64,000 nt of DNA from Bugula neritina (lineage: Eukaryota; Bryozoa; Gymnolaemata; Cheilostomatida; Bugulidae): contig OZ037768.1 in NCBI GenBank assembly GCA_964035545.1, positions 5,013,241 through 5,077,240 on the forward strand, read 5' to 3'. The translations under genes were made by a program, and so were the position numbers. The notes beneath the pieces are model-generated. The model was given only the letters and a program-made list of their open reading frames with translations. It searched no databases and was not told where the DNA came from. Each line of letters starts with the position of its first letter. Position 1 is the stretch's first letter. Positions 58,067 through 64,000 of this stretch are shown in pieces.

Positions 58067-59819
58067 ATGATACAAGCACAAACAACAGTTGATGCTTCAG
58101 AACCACCCAGGCCTCTAACAGACTCTGAAAAAGAACACCTTGCTGCTGATGCAAGTGTTGTACCAGAGTTTAAGCAAAAGTGTCTAGAGCGAGATGCGCA
58201 GAAAAATTGGGATCTTTTTTATAAAAGAAACACAACAGCGTTTTATAAGGATCGCCACTGGACAAGTCGAGAGTTTCCTGAGCTGATTTCTGTAAGGTTT
58301 ATCTGTTGAAGATTTTTATGCTGTGTTTTCTATAGCTTTTATGCTTAATAAGTAGATGAAAATACCAATTTAGTATGCAATTTTTTGACCAACTCAGATT
58401 TGCAAATACATCAGATTGTGGTGATGGAAAATTGACATTGCTGTGTTATTTAGGAGTAAAGTTCATTTGCTATCTTTTAATGTCTAGCAATGTTTAGTAT
58501 AACAAAAAGCTTCATGAAGACTTGTTTTCCAACTGATTTTCAATGGTATTTATTATGATTTGTGCAGGGCCCTTTGGTACTTCTAGAAGCAGGATGTGGT
58601 GTTGGAAACTTCATATTTCCATTATTAGAAGAGAATCCACAGTTATTCATCTATGCCTGTGATTTCTCAAAAAGAGCAGTTGATTTTGTCAAGGTTTAGT
58701 AGTTTCATCAATTTTAAAACTGTTATTTTGTAGGTTAGAAATATAATGCATTAGGACAAAGCAAGATTTTTTAAGTTGTTTTCTGGTATGCACACGTGAG
58801 GATTACCCTTAAAATGCATGTAGGGCAACAAAGTTACATTAATAGATTATGTAAATTGAATTAATAGACATTATAAATTGTACATGCAATAAAATCCGAA
58901 TGATAGCAATAGTAAGGAAATTAACTATTTGGGTCTATTTTGAAACTTGGTTAACCGGTCATTGGCTAAGCCAACTCACATGTTTTTGTTGCCTGTTTTC
59001 AGGCCAATTCACCATGTCTAAATCATTGTTATTCTACAGAGTTTCTGCAGCATAATCATGATATTCTCTGACTCTTTACACAATGAAAAGATGAAAACAT
59101 TTTTTAGGCCAACGAAAATTACAAAGATTCTAGATGTTCAGCTTTCCAATGTGACATCACAAGTTCAGACTTGACAGACAATATTCCCAGTTCATCTGTG
59201 GATTTATGTAGTCTGATATTTGTTCTGTCTGCTATTCATCCAGATAAGATGGTTCAAGCGTTACAGAATATTCATAAGGTAACACAAGATGAAAATATAT
59301 AATGTTACTGTGGACTGCTGCTGAGCTTATTTTTTTCAAAACTTCTCTAAATGGTTTTTCCAACTATAAACTGATTAAAATTCTTGTCAGATGTACAATT
59401 AAAATGCATCAACAGTATTCTTCCTGTAACAATTAGCTATTATTTTCATTAGGTTTTAAAGGTTGGTGGACAAATTTTGCTAAGAGACTATGGGTTGTAT
59501 GACCATGCCATGTTACGATTCAAACCAGGTCATAAGCTGGGAGAGCATTTCTATGTAAGACAGGATTTTACTAGAGCTTACTATTTCTCACTAGGTATAA
59601 CTTTATATATGCAGGCAAACATGATGTTCAAATTACTCAACTAGATATATCTATGTAACTAAAAATCTGACGATTCTTTTAGGAGAGCTGAATAATATAT
59701 TTGCCAAAGCCGGATTTGAAGTTGTGGAAGCATCATATGTTGAAAGAAGAACTGTAAATAAGAAGGAAGGCATTGATGTGCCCAGAATATTTGTTCAGGG
59801 ACGATACAGTAAGATATAG
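58067..59819 (+). CDS. METTL6: METTL6, tRNA-Ser 3-methylcytidine methyltransferase, 266 aa, 5 exons
   Basis: Exons 58067-58291, 58568-58693, 59108-59278, 59453-59594 and 59683-59819, phases closed, with an in-frame TAA (58055) just upstream of the ATG. The length is close to human METTL6 (about 280 aa). The N-terminus carries the family signature [25 protein letters not shown] motif I is [16 protein letters not shown] (about residues 79-94), the motif II acidic residue is in ACDFSKRAV, and FQCDIT and [13 protein letters not shown] follow. [13 protein letters not shown] and [13 protein letters not shown] are specific to the METTL2/6/8 group, and [11 protein letters not shown] is close to METTL6 itself. 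It installs m3C32 in the anticodon loop of tRNA-Ser with seryl-tRNA synthetase. The exon 2 donor (GTTTAG) is weak, but the phase and family alignment support it. Confidence 0.95.
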
Positions 59820-60152
59820 ACAAAAGGAGTCTACCCAAGTTTGTATTAAATGCAATGAGAGAGAGTATGCATCTACAATCTACTCTTCGATGAATACACA
59901 AGCTAGAAATGTAGCAATTCAAACTTTGAACATAGCAATTGCTGAGAAGTATTCAGGTTGCTGTGGTTTGATGAAACATGTTCATGCTTATTGAAGTAAA
60001 TGGAGAGTTCCACAAAAAACTTCTTTCATTTATTTGAAACAAGAAACATTAAACAACTATAGTTACAATTTATACTTTTTATTATTGTTTTACACTAAAA
60101 TAAATTCAGTAACACCAACAGCTGTATGAATGCAATTTAATGTCAATTCCAT
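59820..60152. other. Shared 3' region of METTL6 and the mS38-like gene
   Basis: A tail-to-tail spacer of 333 bp. A plus-strand AATAAA at 60099-60104 serves METTL6. A minus-strand AATAAA (plus TTTATT, 60078-60083) serves the opposing gene. The two signals lie within 27 bp, so the mature 3' ends probably overlap. Confidence 0.6.
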
Positions 60153-61471
60153 TCACTTGTATCTTTCCATTTTTCTCCGCAGTTTGAGCTGTTTCTTAGT
60201 TAGGTATGGAGGAGGCTTAACTTTAACTTCATACGTTTTCAATCTACAGCATGCAATAAACTTTTGTCAAGCATAATGGGGATATGAAGTATATTCACAT
60301 CTTTCAACTTGTTCCAATTATACTTATTTGTCAACAAAACAGATTATTGAAAATGAGTCTCTTAAACTTGTATAATATTTTGGTGTAAATTTGGTTAAAG
60401 ATGAAACAAAGTGGGTGTAAAATTCGAACACATACTTTCGTGGAATCGATCCATATTTTATCCAAGGTACGCCAGGTTGCTGGTCAATTGGTTTCCAGAT
60501 ATCATGCACATATCCCCCTTCTTTAGCTCTTTGAAGACGTTCTCTTACAAATTCTAAGGCGTTGAATTGCTCACCATCTTCTTTAATAGCTTTTAAAACT
60601 GCAGTGAGTCTTAAATATTTTCTTATTCTTACTTGTTGTCGTTTTTTTCTGAATACTGTTCTGTAGAAAATCACACAAGATATATAGTATCAGGTTATTG
60701 AAAATGAAATGAGTTAAAGTTTTTAAAAGTCTGATATCGCTTTACTAACCAGTTTTCAATCAAAAACTCCTTAATAAATAAATTGTTTTGCAAAAAAAAG
60801 AGGATGTTTTACGATATGATTATTTTTTAACTCACTTCATTTTCTTTTTTAGTCGCTTAAGTTGGTGTCTATTCATATGCCATCTTCTTATTTTCTGAAT
60901 ATGCCTAGCCTTATATTCTGGCTGACTTGTAGCAGGATTATCTCCTATCACATCACATATTCTGTTGGGAATTATATCTCCAATCAGATTAGCAGCCTTA
61001 TTAGGATCTAAGATGGCAGGAATTTTCACATCTAAAAACAATTGAGATGTATTTTATTAAATATACTCATAGAATGAGGTTGCATAATGATTATATGAAT
61101 AACACTTAATCTACCTAGAAGTGAACAACACCACCATAAATTGCATTAAATTCAAAAGTTGTGTCCAGTCCAGTGATGATTAAACCATTTACTGTTCTTC
61201 TCAATTAAGTTTTACCTGTTTTATTGCCGATGATAATTTGAGATCCTGAAAAGCCTGGTGTGTACATAACTGTAGGAGTGTGGTTTTGAAAAATAGCTGC
61301 ACATAATTTAAACTCCTTCAACTTAATGGCCTGCGATTCTTTCACAGCATTGTTTTCTGTTGTTCTTGGATAGAAGCACCCAGATATATGAGGTTCAACT
61401 GGCCTATCTTCTGAAATTGAGCCAGTTTGGCACCCTACAATGCCATGTGGATATTGGTCAAAACATATCAT
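60153..61471 (-). CDS. COX24-domain protein, AURKAIP1/mitoribosomal mS38-like, at least 255 aa
   Basis: Exons in transcript order 61216-61471, 60836-61031, 60436-60660 and 60153-60243, GT-AG with closed phases. From the first Met this gives 255 aa. The conserved core is IQKIRRWHMNRHQLKRLKKKMK, which joins the next exon as TVFRKKRQQVRIRKYL. It matches the strongly basic KIRRRKMNxH region of AURKAIP1/mS38, a small mitoribosomal subunit protein (PF08213). After the core come an acidic helix and a tail ending PPPYLTKKQLKLRRKMERYK, which the human protein lacks as far as I recall. The first Met at 61471 gives an acidic start that does not look like a mitochondrial presequence. A candidate upstream exon at 62062-62120 (minus) encodes a Ser/Arg-rich SFPRSLFLRSCSTLR, ends in a GAG|GTATGT-type donor, and joins in phase if the acceptor is TTACAAG near 61487. 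The identity is probable, not certain. Confidence 0.6.
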
Positions 61472-62061
61472 GGCCAGCTGTATTTCTTGTAATTAAATAC
61501 ATGTCAAGTATAAGTAAATTATTGTGTTTCCATATTCAAATGTGTTGTTCAAAATTCATATTAATTAAACACATTTTTGAAAGACATGAGGTAGTTTGAG
61601 AGTTTATGCAAAACAGCCACCAATTATTATTATATTCATAAATAGGCCACAGGAACAATACTGCACACAATTATGATTGCGTGAATACACATGCATGCAG
61701 TGTAAACCCATGAGAAATAAACAAATGCAACAACAGTACTCTTTTCCAATAATTTAATCATCATCACTTATTAAAATTAAACTAGATAAAACAATTACAC
61801 CACAATACAAGAAAATCAAATGAATAAACAATGCCATACATCATTTCAAAACAAAATGGTTGAATGTTGAAAAAATAAAACCTAGTCTGCTAATAAACAA
61901 CTGCTAACTTTATTCTAAATTCCCTACTAGTTGGGAATAGCAACACTTACACAATCACAAAATTTTAAAATAGATTGTAATGTAATGTAAATGAGTGACT
62001 TAATAATTTCAGTTGACTATAAACTATAAAACTAAACTTATCTAAAAATTGGCAGACATAC

Positions 62062-62120
62062 CTCTAAGGGTAGAACATGATCGGAGGAACAAACTTCTGG
62101 GAAAACTATTCAACGTTAAT
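62062..62120 (-). other. Candidate 5' exon (presequence) of the mS38-like gene
   Basis: The minus-strand segment lies between a strong acceptor (long T tract then TTTTAG) and a donor G|GTATGT. It encodes LTLNSFPRSLFLRSCSTLR, rich in Ser, Arg and hydrophobics with no acidic residue, typical of a mitochondrial targeting peptide. The frame stays open upstream to an ATG at 62260, so the exon may be longer. It joins exon 61216 onward in phase with one leftover base. Confidence 0.35.
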
Positions 62121-62555
62121 CTAAAACATTTTAAAAAAGATAATTTAATCTTATTTTTGCTGACAATGTTTTGTAAATAGATTGGAAATGTTAGAAAAAT
62201 TAAATTTGGTTGGGACTCTAAAAACACACACAATGGTGGCCTAAAAAGAACCATTTCCATTTATGAACATAATGGCCTAATCATTTTCATACAATTTTAG
62301 GTTGTAGTAGTGAGCATAACTAAAAATAGTTTTAACATTTATCAGTCAAGCAGAACTAGGTCACACTCAAATTTTAATAATTACCTGGATATCAATAAAC
62401 AAGACCTGGTAGTCATCATTCAACTCCACTTTACTTTTTAAGAGCTAAATGGCAGTCAACCAAATTATCATCACCACCTTTTATTTAAAGAATTCAACTT
62501 TGAGTTGGATGTGTTGAATCTAAGAAAAAAGTCATATCAATCTATCAATACAAAT

Positions 62556-62654
62556 GTATGTTGCTGTTGCCAAAATTTATGCACTTCTTGTCAAACGCAA
62601 ATACAAATATTACGTTTGACAAGAAGTACATACATTTTGGCAACAGCAACATAC
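62556..62654. repeat. Near-perfect hairpin, 42-bp arms and 15-nt loop
   Basis: Left arm 62556-62597 and right arm 62613-62654 are complementary with only 2 mismatches. The loop is 62598-62612. The arms are not low-complexity (TTGCTGTTGCCAAAAT, CACTTCTTGTCAAACG). The size fits a microRNA or siRNA-type precursor; a recent foldback transposon remnant is the alternative. No ORF is involved. Confidence 0.8.
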
Positions 62655-64000
62655 AGGCCCAGCATGTACAATCAAAACTATTTTAGTTGTCATTGCCACT
62701 CAATCACAAGCTGGCATACCATTAAATTATAACCTACTGTTTTAAAATTAATCAAAAAATTAACATAACGTTGACAATTACATATACTTCAATGTAAGTC
62801 CCACAATTATTAAATGACTATTATAATTAAGGCCACACATGAAAATTTTGCTTTATAAAAAAACAACTAAGGTTCATGCAGCAATAAAATATTGTTACAA
62901 AAAAATAAAGTAAAAGAAATTAAAAAGTAAATTGAATTTCATTGACAATTAAATGACAAATTCAAAAATTATCGATCATGTTTTACGCTTGATAGTTTAT
63001 AGCCATTTTCTTTAGTCACATCTTACATAGCTGCACCCAAAATTAGTACTGCAAGTGCAAGTGCTTATTAAAACTGATAGACTTAAAGCTGTAAGTGTAA
63101 AAGTTTCAGTTTGTAAAGATGATACAGATATGGATAGTTAGTAACCAGTCTAAGTCTTATAAGTTATAAGTACTTGTAGTTATATTCATATTGACTACAA
63201 CTTGAAGTACAATAAATAAATTAGTGAATTTGAGTGTAATTATTATCGTAATTATAATAATAATATAAATAATAATTTAAAATAAAAATATCAATATAAA
63301 TATTAATATTCAATTTAATAATTATAATAATCATAAAAATAATAAAATCAAACTATTCTTTCCAATATGGTTATGATGATTATAATGTCAACTATTATTA
63401 TTATTGATACCAATATGAATATGATCATTGAGTTTGACTGATGCAGATTGAGTCAATCTAAATTACTATTACTATTACTATTAGTCAAACTGAAACTCAT
63501 TCTCAAATGACAATGCTCATGTTATTATTGTTACTCTTATACTTATAGATTATAATCGTATAGCTGAGTGCAACTAAAAACTAAAAGTTAGTGTCAGTAT
63601 CAGCATACTATAGGTATGACTCCATGACTATCCCTACCCAGCACCCATTTTATTTCAAAATAAGTAAAAATAACGAGATAAAGTTCCAATTTGATAAAAG
63701 AATTCAACTTCGAGTGTGTTAAAGACCTTGACACAAAGCATGCTAATGTTTCTTGCTGCTTTACACATTGTGTGAGCGAGTCCGCAATGATGAGCTCTCG
63801 TACTAAATCTCAACTTCATTGGAGGAATGAGCTATTTTCTCGCGCAGATTTATTCACTGACTTAAAAACCTGAAAGTTCTCTTTCAATGGATTTATATTT
63901 AATAATTTAATTTTATATTGAAAGTTAAAATGAATATAAAATTCAATATAAATTAGTTTAAAATCTTATTTAATTTAAGCTAATGTACAATTTATTGCAC
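62655..64000. other. AT-rich non-coding right end
   Basis: No gene recognised. 63060-63620 is cryptically simple sequence (TTATTATTATTGATACCAATATG, TACTATTACTATTA and similar words) resembling 56630-57600. The short open frame at 63691-63873 has no family signature and is probably chance. Confidence 0.5.

Noticed and set aside
59773-59994. 73-aa plus-strand frame overlapping the METTL6 end
   Set aside because: It is out of frame with the METTL6 last exon and extends into the 3' UTR, without similarity to known proteins.

Overview
The window is nuclear DNA from an animal. It is AT-rich between genes, and the protein-coding genes are split by GT-AG introns of about 100 bp to several kb. All recognisable genes are animal or general eukaryotic families. 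The single-copy SETD5/KMT2E-type gene, the AT-rich introns and a divergent CYP7/CYP8-like P450 suggest an invertebrate, perhaps an early-branching one such as a sponge, but the species cannot be fixed from the sequence. No bacterial genes, CRISPR arrays, rRNA or tRNA genes were seen.

Layout. 599-9594 (+): the SET domain and C-terminal region of a SETD5/KMT2E (MLL5)-like chromatin protein, 14 exons, with its 5' part beyond the left edge. 11.2-14.8 kb (+): a CYP7/CYP8-like cytochrome P450 of 492 aa with a recognisable promoter and a non-coding first exon. 14.8-20.2 kb: AT-rich intergenic DNA. 20202-28376 (+): PRPF19 (Prp19), complete in 12 exons, with two minisatellites in its introns. 28851-29070 (+): an orphan exon-like open segment. 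29671-55409 (-): AVL9, complete in 17 exons over 25.7 kb. 58067-59819 (+): METTL6, complete in 5 exons, divergent from AVL9. 60153-61471 (-): a COX24-domain protein resembling AURKAIP1/mitoribosomal mS38, convergent with METTL6. The remaining right end is repeat-like, non-coding DNA with a near-perfect 42-bp-arm hairpin at 62556-62654.

The most striking object is a 7.44-kb Ty3/gypsy LTR retrotransposon (46857-54299, minus strand), inserted in the sense orientation in intron 1 of AVL9. Its two 306-bp LTRs appear identical. It has an 18-nt tRNA-Leu-type primer-binding site, a polypurine tract and a 4-bp target duplication. A textbook -1 frameshift signal (G TTA AAC, 5-nt spacer, 10-bp GC stem) lies exactly where gag must pass into pol. 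One TGA splits pol just before the integrase GPY/F module, and an extra third ORF encodes a two-finger zinc protein with a C-terminal helical/basic tail. Identical LTRs imply a very recent insertion.

The host genes serve unrelated housekeeping roles: chromatin, oxidation of lipids or sterols, splicing and ubiquitination, late secretory traffic, tRNA modification and mitochondrial translation. They do not form a functional cluster. Exon boundaries were read by eye from splice consensus, phase continuity and protein family conservation; in every multi-exon model the phases close without gaps.
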